This document shows positions 8,866 to 17,915 of a DNA stretch of 64,000 bases, one piece after another. Position 1 is the stretch's first letter, and every line of letters begins with the position of its first letter. The stretch is from Hyalangium gracile. Lineage in GTDB: Bacteria; Myxococcota; Myxococcia; Myxococcales; Myxococcaceae. A program made the translations under genes and the position numbers. A model generated the notes under the pieces. That model did no database searches, was not told the DNA's origin, and worked only from the letters and a program-made list of their open reading frames with translations. The stretch is taken from positions 1-64,000 of the forward strand of contig NZ_JAHXBG010000005.1 of assembly GCF_020103725.1 (NCBI RefSeq), given 5' to 3'.

Positions 8866-9735
8866 ATGGATCATGTCCGCCGGCTGCTCCTCCTGGTCCT
8901 CGTGTCCGCTACCGCGTGCCGCTCCGCGTCCCCCAAGCCCGCGACCGCGGAGTCCCCTCCCCCTCCTCCCGTCACGACGGCCGCGGAGCCCGCGAAGGTG
9001 GAGCCGCCTTGCGCCGACGGCTTCATCGACCTCGAGCGCTGGCTGTCCGAAGGGCTGCTCGTGCTCGGGGAGTACCATGGCACCGAGGAGCTCCCCCGCG
9101 CGGTGGCGGAGACCGTGTGCGCCGCTGCCGCCAACGGAAAGAGCGCGTGGCTCGCGCTGGAGCTCCCTCGGGACGAGCAGCCCCGCATCGACGCCTTCCT
9201 GGCCGCGGGGAATGAGGCGCCGCTGCTCGAGGGCCCTTTCTGGCGCCGTGACTACCAGGATGGCCGGAGCAGCCAGGCCATGCTCGGACTGCTGCGCGAG
9301 GTGAGGCGGATGCGCTCGGCGGGACGCGACGTGCGCGTCCTGGCCTACGACATCCCCTCCACGGGAGGCACGGCGGGAGAGGATCGCGATGCGCAGATGG
9401 CCGCGTTCGTCGCGCAGGCGCGCACCCAGGCCCCCGCCGAGCCGATGGTGCTCCTCGTGGGCAACATCCACGCCACGCGCCGGCTGAAGATTCCCCGCTC
9501 GATGGTCTGGCACCTGGTGAAGCTGGGGGTGCCGCTGAAGACCTTGAACGTGGCCTCTCGCGGCGGCACCGCGTGGATGTGCGGTGCCACCTGTGGCGTC
9601 GCGCAGCTCGCGGGCGAAGATCTCGGTCCCGACCGACGTGTCCTCGAGACGCCCGAAGCCGCGAAGGCGGGGTACGACGGGCTCTGGTACGTGGGTACCG
9701 TCACCGCGTCCCCGCCGGCCTGGAAGAAGCCGTGA
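8866..9735 (+). CDS. ChaN/EreA-like lipoprotein
   Basis: 289-aa protein with a lipobox signal (SATAC, Cys about residue 16) and a Pro-rich linker. The catalytic-type domain shows LLVLGEYHGTEE near its start, WLALELPRDEQ, VLAYDIP and LLVGNIHATRR, an arrangement matching the ChaN/EreA/Tiki-like superfamily (Glu-His pair early, His late). Members include haem-binding ChaN and erythromycin esterase. Which activity applies here cannot be told. ATG 8866 is the start that yields the signal peptide. Its 3' end converges with the lipase-like gene, 4 bases apart. Confidence 0.8.
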   Translation: MDHVRRLLLLVLVSATACRSASPKPATAESPPPPPVTTAAEPAKVEPPCADGFIDLERWLSEGLLVLGEYHGTEELPRAVAETVCAAAANGKSAWLALELPRDEQPRIDAFLAAGNEAPLLEGPFWRRDYQDGRSSQAMLGLLREVRRMRSAGRDVRVLAYDIPSTGGTAGEDRDAQMAAFVAQARTQAPAEPMVLLVGNIHATRRLKIPRSMVWHLVKLGVPLKTLNVASRGGTAWMCGATCGVAQLAGEDLGPDRRVLETPEAAKAGYDGLWYVGTVTASPPAWKKP

Positions 9736-9739
9736 GCGC

Positions 9740-11668
9740 TCAGGCGGCGGCGCGAGTGGCCTGCTCGCGGGCCTCGCGCGCCACGCGGAGGGCCTCGTTC
9801 ATGTTGCGCTCGGCCTGAGCGGCGTTGACGACGGAGCCCGCCGCGGCAGGCGGCGCTCCACCGGGCACCCAGCCGATGCCCGCCGCCGGGTCCGCTCCCG
9901 TCTCGCGCAGCGCGTCCTTGGCCGCCTCCTGGGCGCGCTGGAAGGCCTCGACGGCCCTGTTGGCGGCTTGCTCCGCGCGGGCTGCGGCCTGGGCCGCGCG
10001 AGCCGGATCCCCCGAGGCCGCGGCCGCGCGAGCCTCACGGGCGGCCGCCTCGGCCTGAGCGCGGGCGAGCGCGGAGTCCGACTCGGCCTGACCTGCCCGG
10101 CGACGGGCCGCCTCGGGGCCCGACGGCGGCGCGGGGCTGTAGTACGCGGCCTCGCCCTCGTGGCCGGGCACGTTGAGCACCGGGCTGGCGCCGGAGAGAT
10201 CCGCGTTGCTGGCGTGGCCCTCGTTGAAGGGCATGCGGTGCGCCATGTAGCCCTGGTTGAAGTCGTGGGCGGGGATCAGCTCGCCGATCTGGGTCAGGTT
10301 GTTCTGCAGGAGCGGGTTGGAGGTCCGCGGATCGTCGTGGATGAAGTGGAAGGTGGCGCGGTCGCCGCCGCCCTGCATCTGGCGCAGGTAGGCATCCGTG
10401 TAGCTGCCCAGGCCGGCGTTCATCGGCACGGTGTCGAAGGTGTTGATGTAGTGCACGTACTGCGGGCCGTAGGGGTAGCTGGCCGCGGCGCCGCCGAACG
10501 TCTCCACCTTGATGCGGCTCATCATCTTGTCCACCGCCGCCTCGCTGAGGGGCGGCTGGCGCTCGTGGAGCAGGTACTCCTTGGTGGCGGAGAGCGCATT
10601 GGAGGTGACGAGCGCGCCCTGGCTGTGGGCCATGAGGTGGACGGGGCGACCGGCCTCGAGATCCTTCACCACCTGCAGGGCCAGCGCGGAGGTGGCGCTG
10701 TTCGGCACCCTGCCCGTCTTGTCCGTGAGGCACTGGACCAGATCCCCGACGAAGCTGCCGAGCGGATGGTCCTCGGCGGTGGAGTTGTGGATGCCGTAGA
10801 CGTTGGCGCCCAGCTCGTTGGCCACGGTCTGCATGCTGCCGTACTGGACGTTGGCGGTGTTCTGGATGCCGTTGACGTAGATGACCGTCTCGGTGGCCGG
10901 CTTGCCGTTGGTGGGGCCCACGGGCGTGGTGGAGTACGCGTCCGTGCCAGACGCGTAGGCGGCGCCGCCCGCGCCGATGACGGCGCCATCGAGCTGACGC
11001 TCCGGCACCTGGCCCTCCTGATCGACGTAGCCGATGGGCCGAGGCTTGGAGGCCGTCCCGCCCTCGGCCACCGCGGAGGTGGGAGTGGCGGTCGGCGTCG
11101 GGGAGGCGTTCGCGGTCGGTGTGGCGGTCGGGCTCGGAGAAGAGGCCACGGGCGTGGGCCGGGGGGTGACCGGAGGAGTCGTGGGGCCCGGCGTGAAGCT
11201 GGACTGGCCCTGCTCCAGGGCGCGCGCGGCGGTGCTGGCCTGGGTGCTCGCGGCGGAGGCCTGGAGGGTGGACGTCTTGGCCTCCGTGAGCGACTTCTGT
11301 GCCTGCCGCAGGGAGCTCTCCACGGCCGGACGCTGCGCAGGCGTGGCGGTGGTGAGCTCACGCTTGAGGGCATCGACACTCGCCTGGGCCCGCTGCTGGG
11401 CCACCTGTGCCCGCCCCTGGGCTGCCTTGGCCTGATCCGCCAGGCGCCGGGCCTCCGCCGCGGTCCGAGCCTTCAGGGCGGCCTCGGCGGCCTTACGCGC
11501 CTCCTCGGCGGCCTTGCGTGCCTCCTCGGCGGCCTTGCGTGCCTCCTCCGCCCGGTCCGAGCCACTGCTCCGATCGCTCTTCTCACTCCGGCCCGACTTC
11601 TCGGACTGGCCCGTGGAGTTCGTGCCGCTGGAGCTGCTGGAACGGTTGGAGCGGATTTCGGTCGACAT
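9740..11668 (-). CDS. Large coiled-coil protein with central alpha/beta-hydrolase domain
   Basis: 642-aa protein with no signal peptide. Order of parts: a Ser/Gly-rich N-terminus (SNRSSSSSGTNSTG), an Ala/Glu/Arg coiled coil with heptad repeats (about 40-180), a Thr/Pro-rich linker (about 185-245), a hydrolase domain (about 265-500), and a second Ala-rich coiled coil (about 515-640). The hydrolase part has a nucleophile elbow MAHSQGALV with S349, a strand TVIYVNGIQNT and a candidate acid/His region (FHFIHDDPR). I infer a lipase/esterase fold. The flanking helices suggest assembly or delivery rather than a free enzyme. It might be a secreted effector, but that is speculative. Confidence 0.72.
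   Translation of the reverse strand: MSTEIRSNRSSSSSGTNSTGQSEKSGRSEKSDRSSGSDRAEEARKAAEEARKAAEEARKAAEAALKARTAAEARRLADQAKAAQGRAQVAQQRAQASVDALKRELTTATPAQRPAVESSLRQAQKSLTEAKTSTLQASAASTQASTAARALEQGQSSFTPGPTTPPVTPRPTPVASSPSPTATPTANASPTPTATPTSAVAEGGTASKPRPIGYVDQEGQVPERQLDGAVIGAGGAAYASGTDAYSTTPVGPTNGKPATETVIYVNGIQNTANVQYGSMQTVANELGANVYGIHNSTAEDHPLGSFVGDLVQCLTDKTGRVPNSATSALALQVVKDLEAGRPVHLMAHSQGALVTSNALSATKEYLLHERQPPLSEAAVDKMMSRIKVETFGGAAASYPYGPQYVHYINTFDTVPMNAGLGSYTDAYLRQMQGGGDRATFHFIHDDPRTSNPLLQNNLTQIGELIPAHDFNQGYMAHRMPFNEGHASNADLSGASPVLNVPGHEGEAAYYSPAPPSGPEAARRRAGQAESDSALARAQAEAAAREARAAAASGDPARAAQAAARAEQAANRAVEAFQRAQEAAKDALRETGADPAAGIGWVPGGAPPAAAGSVVNAAQAERNMNEALRVAREAREQATRAAA
11478..11549. repeat. 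21-bp tandem repeat encoding heptads
   Basis: Two identical 21-base units (11499-11519 and 11520-11540) and flanking degenerate copies. On the minus strand they encode the heptad EEARKAA in the N-terminal coiled coil of the hydrolase protein. The DNA-level identity indicates recent slippage or duplication, so the coiled-coil length may vary between strains. Confidence 0.75.
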
Positions 11669-11818
11669 GGGGGCCTCTCGGGATGTGCAGCGCAAGGGGT
11701 GCGCGGAATGCTGCGGTGCACACCTCCACTGCAACCGGGAGACCAGCCTCAAACCCTTGATATCAGGAGGATTTTTTCACGAGCCCGCGTGATGGGAGCG
11801 CGCATGCGCAGTCCATGT

Positions 11819-11852
11819 GTCCCACGCCAGGGACACCCCCAGGGCGTGGGAC
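11819..11852. terminator. Strong inverted repeat, possible transcription end
   Basis: Perfect 10-bp arms GTCCCACGCC (11819-11828) and GGCGTGGGAC (11843-11852) around a 14-base loop. There is no T-run on either side, so it is not a textbook intrinsic terminator. It lies about 200 bases past the RNase T2 stop on that gene's strand. It could be a 3' stabilising hairpin or a protein site. Confidence 0.4.
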
Positions 11853-11866
11853 GGTCTCGCGGCCAC

Positions 11867-11898
11867 TGACACGTCAATGACATGTCAATGACATGTCC
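11867..11898. promoter_or_regulatory. Three tandem TGAC-AY-GTC palindromes with 11-bp period
   Basis: Copies TGACACGTCA (11867-11876), TGACATGTCA (11878-11887, a perfect palindrome) and TGACATGTCC (11889-11898), each separated by a single A. The 11-bp period puts each dyad near the same helical face, which favours cooperative protein binding. It lies about 200 bp upstream of the lipase-like start codon. The binding protein is unknown. Confidence 0.55.
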
Positions 11899-12058
11899 TC
11901 AACGCCTCACACGCCCCCCGTCTCCCGCCCGCCCCTCTGAGAAGACAACTGGCACGTACGTTGCTCAAGGCTTGATACAAAAACTTCCGAGGAGCTCTCT
12001 CCTGATACCTTCTCAAGCCCGGGACACGCTCGACTCCATGGCATTCTCAAGAGGTCGC

Positions 12059-13114
12059 TCAGAGGGGCACGGTGGTGCAGCAGCCTGACTTCGCGCAGCG
12101 CAGATAGCCCTGCGAGACGCAGGCGGAGTCCTCGGTGCAGGCAGGCCCCTGCCCCGGGTTGCCGCACTGGCCGCCCGTGCCACCGCCGGAGCTGGAGCCG
12201 CCTGAAGAGCACTGACCCGCAGCCTGAATCGTCACGTTCTGGCAATTATTGACGAAACAGCCGTTGTCATAAGAGGAGCTCGTCGCGTTGCTCGGACAGG
12301 CGGTCCGGGTCACGAACGGGGGCGAGTTCGTATTCGCCAGACAGATGCTGACCTGCGACAGGTTGCAGCTGGAGTCGCAGCTGAGCATGACGGACTCGGG
12401 AGAGCCGAAGGCCGCCCGCAGCTCCGTGGCAGCCACCGTGCCGCCCACGCTCTTCGTCAGCAGTCCGGGGGTGCCCTGATCACCGGGCAGGCTCTTCAGC
12501 GCGGAGATGGCCGCGGAGAAGTAGGTGCCGGAGTCCAGGCCGGTGCAGCTGCCGTGCTTGGGCCACTCGTGGTCCGCCAGGAAGTAGTCGTCGGACACGT
12601 AGCCGGGGCCGTAGATCTTCATGTCGTCCGGAATGGTGGAAGTATCCGGGTCGCAGCCGGGGGCCGGGTTCTTCGTGTTACAGGAGCCATAGGGAGCGCA
12701 GTACTGGGGCCAGCTGGCGCCCGCCTGCTTCGCCTGCGCATCCGTGTAGTTCGGCCACAGGCCATGGATCGTCAGGTGGGTGGCGCCAAAGCTGCCATCC
12801 AAACCCTGGCACTCCTCCTTGCCGGAGTGGCCGCAGCAGAAGTTGGGCTCCCAGGAGAGCGCCAGCACATAGAGCCCGAAGGTGGCCGCCACGCCGGGGC
12901 CTCCGTTGGGGCTGCCCGAGGCGCTCTGCTCGGTGGGAGTGCTGCCGGACTCCACGGGGCGCAGGTTGAACTCGCGGGCCACCAGGCGGGGCTCGGCGCG
13001 GACGGATGAAGTGCCCCCGCCCGTCGATGGCGAGGGCTCGGAAGGCGCGGGCGTCGCACGGACACAGGCGGACAACACGCTGAAGAGGACAAGGCTTGGG
13101 ACGATGTGGCGCAT
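12059..13114 (-). CDS. Secreted RNase T2-family lipoprotein
   Basis: 351-aa protein with a lipobox signal (SVLSAC, Cys about residue 17) and a good ribosome binding site GGAGGT before ATG 13114. Both RNase T2 active-site segments are intact: THLTIHGLWPNY (CAS I) and HEWPKHGSC (CAS II). The protein is rich in paired cysteines, as expected for a disulfide-bonded secreted nuclease. After the nuclease a Gly/Ser linker leads to a C-terminal Cys-rich module of about 40 residues (CGNPGQGPACTEDSACVSQG and on). Function: extracellular cleavage of single-stranded RNA, likely nutrient scavenging or predation. The catalytic inference is strong. Confidence 0.93.
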   Translation of the reverse strand: MRHIVPSLVLFSVLSACVRATPAPSEPSPSTGGGTSSVRAEPRLVAREFNLRPVESGSTPTEQSASGSPNGGPGVAATFGLYVLALSWEPNFCCGHSGKEECQGLDGSFGATHLTIHGLWPNYTDAQAKQAGASWPQYCAPYGSCNTKNPAPGCDPDTSTIPDDMKIYGPGYVSDDYFLADHEWPKHGSCTGLDSGTYFSAAISALKSLPGDQGTPGLLTKSVGGTVAATELRAAFGSPESVMLSCDSSCNLSQVSICLANTNSPPFVTRTACPSNATSSSYDNGCFVNNCQNVTIQAAGQCSSGGSSSGGGTGGQCGNPGQGPACTEDSACVSQGYLRCAKSGCCTTVPL

Positions 13115-13255
13115 GAGAAGACCTCCGTAAATGGAAGCGTGGCCACCCTGGAACTTCCGTTCCCAAGGCATGGCCACTTCTTGCTGTGAGAGTAAGAACA
13201 AGACTACTCTGTCCTGAATTGAACACTAGTATTGAATGATCACGTAGGGGGGCCC

Positions 13256-16200
13256 ATGCCCAAAAAACTGTCGTTCTTCCTCAATGGCAGACCCGTCACG
13301 ATCGACGACCCGTCTCCGGATCTGCTGTTGATTGACTATCTGCGCTCCCCCGAAGTGGCGCTGGCGGGCCCGAAGAAGCCTTGTGGCCAGGGTGGCTGCG
13401 GTGGCTGCACCGTCATCCTCTCGAGCTGGAACGAGAAGAAGCGCCGCCCCGAGCATCGCGCCATCAACTCCTGTCTGCGCCCCGTCCTCGCCCTCGAGGG
13501 AATGGTGGTGACCACGGTGGAGGGCACGGGTGCCGCGCGGCGCCCCAACCCGAAGAACCTGTCCCACTCGGCCGTCTACTTCCGAGAGGGCGCGCTGCCG
13601 GAGAGGAAGGAGATCCCTCCCCCGCCGGCGATGGTGGAGGCCCACGAGGCGGCCAACAAGAAGCGCCTCGAGGTGATTGCCCGCGTCAACGCGAAGTCCC
13701 GGCCCAAGGCCCTGAGCGCGTCGCTCCGCGAGGTCGTACCGCACCACCCCGTGGAGTTCTCGCATGAGGGCATGAACCCGGTGGCCCACCGGCTGGCCAT
13801 GAACAACGGCACGCAGTGCGGCTACTGCACCGTGGGCTTCGTGATGAACATGTCCGAGTTCATCGTCAACAACCCCAAGGCCACCAAGCGCGAGATCGAG
13901 GAGATCTTCGACGGCAACCTCTGTCGGTGCACGGGCTACCGCTCCATCCTCACCGGCATGAAGACCTTCGCCTCCGACTGGTCCCAGGAGGATGCGGACA
14001 ACCGGATGCAGTGCTTGCCGGATGACTACGCCGCGCAGCAGCTCCCCGCCTCGAGCGTCGTGATCCCGTTCCCGTCCGAGGCCCAGGCGCCCGCCACGGG
14101 CATCTCGCTGGAGGATGAGTCGCGCGTGTGGCGCACCCCCACCAGCCTGTCCGAGCTGGCCAGCCTCATGCGCCAGTACCAGGGCCGCAAGGTGCGCCTG
14201 GTCCACTCCAACACCGCCTACGGCATCTACAAGGAAGAGTATCTGGAGGCGGAGATCTACCTGGACATCCGCTTCATCCCCGAGCTGAGCGCGCAGCCCA
14301 GGGCGACGGACACCGGGCTGCGAGTCGGCGCGGGCATGAGCTACAGCGACTTCATCCGGGCCCTGGAGAGCACGATGCTCTCCGTGGGCGAGGCGAAGGC
14401 CCGGAAGAGCGAGGAGACGGACTACCCGGAGACGACGCGGCTGGGCGCCACGCGCTTCATGGCGCGGCGGACCGCCGGGCGCATCGTGCGCAACGCGGCG
14501 TCGCTGGGCGGCAACACGATGCTGGTGCTCAAGCACATCGCCGAGGGCACCGGTGAGCCGTTCCCGTCCGATGTCTTCACGGTGCTGGTCGCCATCGACG
14601 CGGAGATCGAGTACCTGGACACGCAGGAGGGCGAGAGCGCCAGGCCCCGCCGCGCCACGGCCCAGGAGCTGGTGGAGCAGGTGATCGCCACGCCCGCCCT
14701 GGCGGACTCCATCGTCCTGCTGGCCTACCACGTGCCCTTCGGCAAGCGGAACGAGGTGGTGCTCGCGCAGAAGGTGGCGCTGCGGGACGTCAACGCGCAC
14801 AGCATCCTCAACGCGACCAGCCGGCTGCGGCTGTCGAAGTCGCTGCAGGTGGAAGAGGCCGTGCTGGTGTTCGGCGGCATCGCGCCCTACCCGTGGCGCG
14901 CCCGGAAGACGGAGCAGGCGCTGGTGGGCAAGGAGCTGTCCCTGAGCGCCGTCCCGGCCCTGGCCCGGAGCCTGGCCAGCGAGGCGGGCGTGGAGCTTGC
15001 GCGCTGGACCCGGCGCATGCAGGGGCTGCCCTCGGAGGGCTTCACGGACGAGTACCGGACGCAGCTCGCCACGGCGTTCCTCTACAAGGCGGTGGTGAAC
15101 GCGCTGTCCGAGCGGGGCGGCGACATCCCCCAGGAGCTGCAGTCCGCCGGAGAGATCACCTGGGGCCGCTGGGGCGTCAGCGACGGCACGCAGGACTACA
15201 AGAAGCAGTTCTACAAGGCGCCCGTCGCCCTGCCCTACATCAAGGACACCGCGATGCAGCAGGCCTCCGGGCAGCTCCACTACACCCAGGAGCTCCCGGT
15301 CCCTCCGAAGACCCTCAATGCCTCCTTCGTCCAGAGCCGGCGGGCCCTGGCCACCTTCCACTTCGTCATCCCTGGCAAGAGCAGGGAGGCCAGCGAGAGC
15401 GAGCTGCGCCAGCACCTGTCGAGCGTCCACGCCGGCTTCGTCGATCTCATCACCGCCTCGGTCTTCAAGGACGGAGGGCTCAACAACCAGGGGATGGGCT
15501 CCGACCAGCCGCTCTTCGCCGATGGCGAGGTCAACTACGTGGGCCAGTCCATCGCGCTGGTGCTCGCGGGGACGGAGCAGGAGGCCGAGCGGATCGCGAA
15601 GTACGTCACCGATCAGTGCATCGCCTACGAGGCGGTCAAGCCTCGGATGAAGCCCCGCATCGGCATGAAGAAGCTGCCGGACTGGTGGTGGCAGCCCGTC
15701 TTGACGCTGGACGATGCCATCCGCCTGGGGAGCATCTACCCGGACTACCCCACCCAGGCCCCCTTCGTGTCACACATCTGGAAGGTGACGCGCAACGGGA
15801 GCCGGTTCGACTGGGTCACCCCCAAGGACACCCCCGAGGGGCGGATCGACCGGACGATCGTCAACCGGGAAGGGACTCTGGACGGCATCCCCTGCCAGAT
15901 CGTCGAGAGCACGCAGACGTGCGGTGGCCAGGCGCACTTCTACATGGAGACGCAGGCGGCGATCGCCGAGCCCCTGGACAACCATCGCATGCTGCTGCGG
16001 CCTTCCTCGCAGAGCCCCGCGGCGATGCACCAGACGGCCGCCATGGCGCTGGGTGCCAGCTACAACAGCATCGAGGTGCAGGTGGCGCCGGTGGGCGGTG
16101 GCTTCGGCGGCAAGACGGAGCAGTCGCGCTTCGTGGCGGGGGCGGCGGCCATCGCCGCGCACGCGACCAAGCGGCCGGTGCGCCTGGTCCTCTCGCGTGA

Positions 16201-17881
16201 GCAGGACACGTCGATGATCGGCAAGCGCCACCCCTACTTCGGCCAGTACCAGATCGCCATCGATCGCGGCGAGGTGAACCCCGAGGACAAGGGCCTCATC
16301 CGCGGCCTGCAGCACAAGATGTGGGGTGACGGCGGCGCGTTCTACGACTGCTCGTTCGTCGTCTCCAACTGCATCCAGACGCGCTCGGACAACGCCTACC
16401 GGATCGCCAACTTCGAGTCGCAGATCGACGTGTGCCGCACCAACACGGCGCCGAGCACCGCGTTCCGGGCCTTCGGAGACGTCCAGGGCAAGCTGATGCT
16501 GGAGAACGCCGTGGACGACGCGGCCTTCTCCATCGGCATGCTGCCGGAGGACGTGCGCGAGAAGAACCTCTACGAGCGCGGGGATGTGACGCCGTTCGGC
16601 CAGGCGCTGACGTACTGCTACATGCGCGAGGTGTGGGCCTACCTCAAGAAGCAGTGCGACTACGAGACGAAGCGCCGCGAGGTGGACGAGTTCAACGCGA
16701 CGAACCGCTGGCGCAAGCGCGGGCTGGCGATGATGCCCGTCAAGTACGGCTCGGGCTACAACGTGGCGATGCTGGAGCAGGCCGGCGCGGTCGTCTCCGT
16801 GTACCACTCCGACGGCAGCATCATCATCCACCAGGGCGGCGTGGAGATGGGACAGGGCCTGCTGACGCAGGTCCGCCAGATCGCCTCGTACGTGCTGAAC
16901 GTGCCCATGGACAAGATCCAGGTGGAGGCGGCCCGCACGGCCGTCATGCCCAACCCCACCGGCACCGGCGCATCCACCGGAACGGCCTACAACGGCGAGG
17001 CCGTCAAGCGCACCTGCCAGGATCTCGCCTCCCGCCTGAGGGACTTCGGCTACGAGATGCTCAAGGAGAACGGGAACGACTGGTGCGTGACGCAGGGCAT
17101 CGACTTCTGGAACCACGGCCAGGCGGGCTGGAACACCGAGGTGGAGATCCACGGGCAGAAGAAGCTCATCTGGCAGAACCTGGTGGCGCTGGCCTACCAG
17201 TACCGCGTGGGCCTGGTGGCCACCTTCACCGCGCCCATCCTGGGCGGTGAGACGCCGATGCCGTCGCTCACCTACAAGCCGATCGAGCAGCAGCCCGAGC
17301 TCGCCGACTACAAGGCGGTGCCGACGGGCAAGCCCGGCGCGTACGACTCGTTCACCGGCTTCACCTACTCGGCGGCGTGCTCGGTGGTGGAGGTGGACAT
17401 CCTCACCGGCGAGGTGAAGGTGCTGAGCTCGGACATCGCCTATGACATGGGCTGGAGCTTGAACCCGGCCATCGACGTGGGCCAGGTGGAGGGCGCCTTC
17501 GTCCAGGGCATCGGCTACGTGCTGTCCGAGAAGCTGGCCTTCGAGCCTGACGGGCCGGAGGCCGGCCGCCTCAACTCGGTGAACACCTGGCGCTACAAGC
17601 CACCGGCCATCACCAGCATCCCGCTGCAGCTCAACGTGTCCCTGTTCCCCCGGGACTCGGTGGACGTGCCGGCCAGCCCCATGGAGGGCATCTTCTCCTC
17701 GAAGGAGATTGGCGAGCCGCCCCTGGTGCTGGCCACCAGCGTCTTCCTGGCGGTGAAGGCGGCCATCCGCGCCTCGCGCCTGGAGCGCAAGCTCAGCGGC
17801 CTGTTCCGCTTCGATGCCCCCGCCACCGTGCAGGAAGTGCGCAAGGCCTGCGAGGTGAGCGCGAACGATCTCAAGCCGTAA
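13256..17881 (+). CDS. Single-chain xanthine dehydrogenase/aldehyde oxidase-like molybdenum hydroxylase
   Basis: 1541-aa enzyme with all three modules of the xanthine oxidase family fused, as in eukaryotic enzymes. The plant-type 2Fe-2S domain has C43, C48, C51 and C73. The second 2Fe-2S domain has C188, C191, C223 and C225 (CGYCTVGF and NLCRCTGYRS). An FAD domain follows (about 290-540), then the molybdopterin part with GGGFGGKTEQ (about 947), APSTAFRAFGDVQ, GGVEMGQGLLTQ and the catalytic Glu E1487 in EIGEPP. The 2Fe-2S domains are separated by about 80 extra residues not usual in the family. There is no signal peptide. ATG 13256 is preferred over an in-frame TTG at 13232. It is first in a likely three-gene operon. 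The substrate could be a purine, aldehyde or N-heterocycle. Confidence 0.93.
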   Translation: MPKKLSFFLNGRPVTIDDPSPDLLLIDYLRSPEVALAGPKKPCGQGGCGGCTVILSSWNEKKRRPEHRAINSCLRPVLALEGMVVTTVEGTGAARRPNPKNLSHSAVYFREGALPERKEIPPPPAMVEAHEAANKKRLEVIARVNAKSRPKALSASLREVVPHHPVEFSHEGMNPVAHRLAMNNGTQCGYCTVGFVMNMSEFIVNNPKATKREIEEIFDGNLCRCTGYRSILTGMKTFASDWSQEDADNRMQCLPDDYAAQQLPASSVVIPFPSEAQAPATGISLEDESRVWRTPTSLSELASLMRQYQGRKVRLVHSNTAYGIYKEEYLEAEIYLDIRFIPELSAQPRATDTGLRVGAGMSYSDFIRALESTMLSVGEAKARKSEETDYPETTRLGATRFMARRTAGRIVRNAASLGGNTMLVLKHIAEGTGEPFPSDVFTVLVAIDAEIEYLDTQEGESARPRRATAQELVEQVIATPALADSIVLLAYHVPFGKRNEVVLAQKVALRDVNAHSILNATSRLRLSKSLQVEEAVLVFGGIAPYPWRARKTEQALVGKELSLSAVPALARSLASEAGVELARWTRRMQGLPSEGFTDEYRTQLATAFLYKAVVNALSERGGDIPQELQSAGEITWGRWGVSDGTQDYKKQFYKAPVALPYIKDTAMQQASGQLHYTQELPVPPKTLNASFVQSRRALATFHFVIPGKSREASESELRQHLSSVHAGFVDLITASVFKDGGLNNQGMGSDQPLFADGEVNYVGQSIALVLAGTEQEAERIAKYVTDQCIAYEAVKPRMKPRIGMKKLPDWWWQPVLTLDDAIRLGSIYPDYPTQAPFVSHIWKVTRNGSRFDWVTPKDTPEGRIDRTIVNREGTLDGIPCQIVESTQTCGGQAHFYMETQAAIAEPLDNHRMLLRPSSQSPAAMHQTAAMALGASYNSIEVQVAPVGGGFGGKTEQSRFVAGAAAIAAHATKRPVRLVLSREQDTSMIGKRHPYFGQYQIAIDRGEVNPEDKGLIRGLQHKMWGDGGAFYDCSFVVSNCIQTRSDNAYRIANFESQIDVCRTNTAPSTAFRAFGDVQGKLMLENAVDDAAFSIGMLPEDVREKNLYERGDVTPFGQALTYCYMREVWAYLKKQCDYETKRREVDEFNATNRWRKRGLAMMPVKYGSGYNVAMLEQAGAVVSVYHSDGSIIIHQGGVEMGQGLLTQVRQIASYVLNVPMDKIQVEAARTAVMPNPTGTGASTGTAYNGEAVKRTCQDLASRLRDFGYEMLKENGNDWCVTQGIDFWNHGQAGWNTEVEIHGQKKLIWQNLVALAYQYRVGLVATFTAPILGGETPMPSLTYKPIEQQPELADYKAVPTGKPGAYDSFTGFTYSAACSVVEVDILTGEVKVLSSDIAYDMGWSLNPAIDVGQVEGAFVQGIGYVLSEKLAFEPDGPEAGRLNSVNTWRYKPPAITSIPLQLNVSLFPRDSVDVPASPMEGIFSSKEIGEPPLVLATSVFLAVKAAIRASRLERKLSGLFRFDAPATVQEVRKACEVSANDLKP

Positions 17882-17915
17882 CCCCCCTCCCCGCCGCACC
17901 TCAGGAAGAGACGAC

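Larger units (their letters stand above)
11669..12058. other. 390-bp non-coding region with hairpin and phased palindromes
   Basis: No gene was found. The region lies upstream of the minus-strand lipase-like gene and downstream of the minus-strand RNase T2 gene. It contains an AT-richer patch near 11755-11780, a 10-bp-arm hairpin and a triple palindrome array (both listed separately). It must carry the promoter of the lipase-like gene. Confidence 0.6.
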
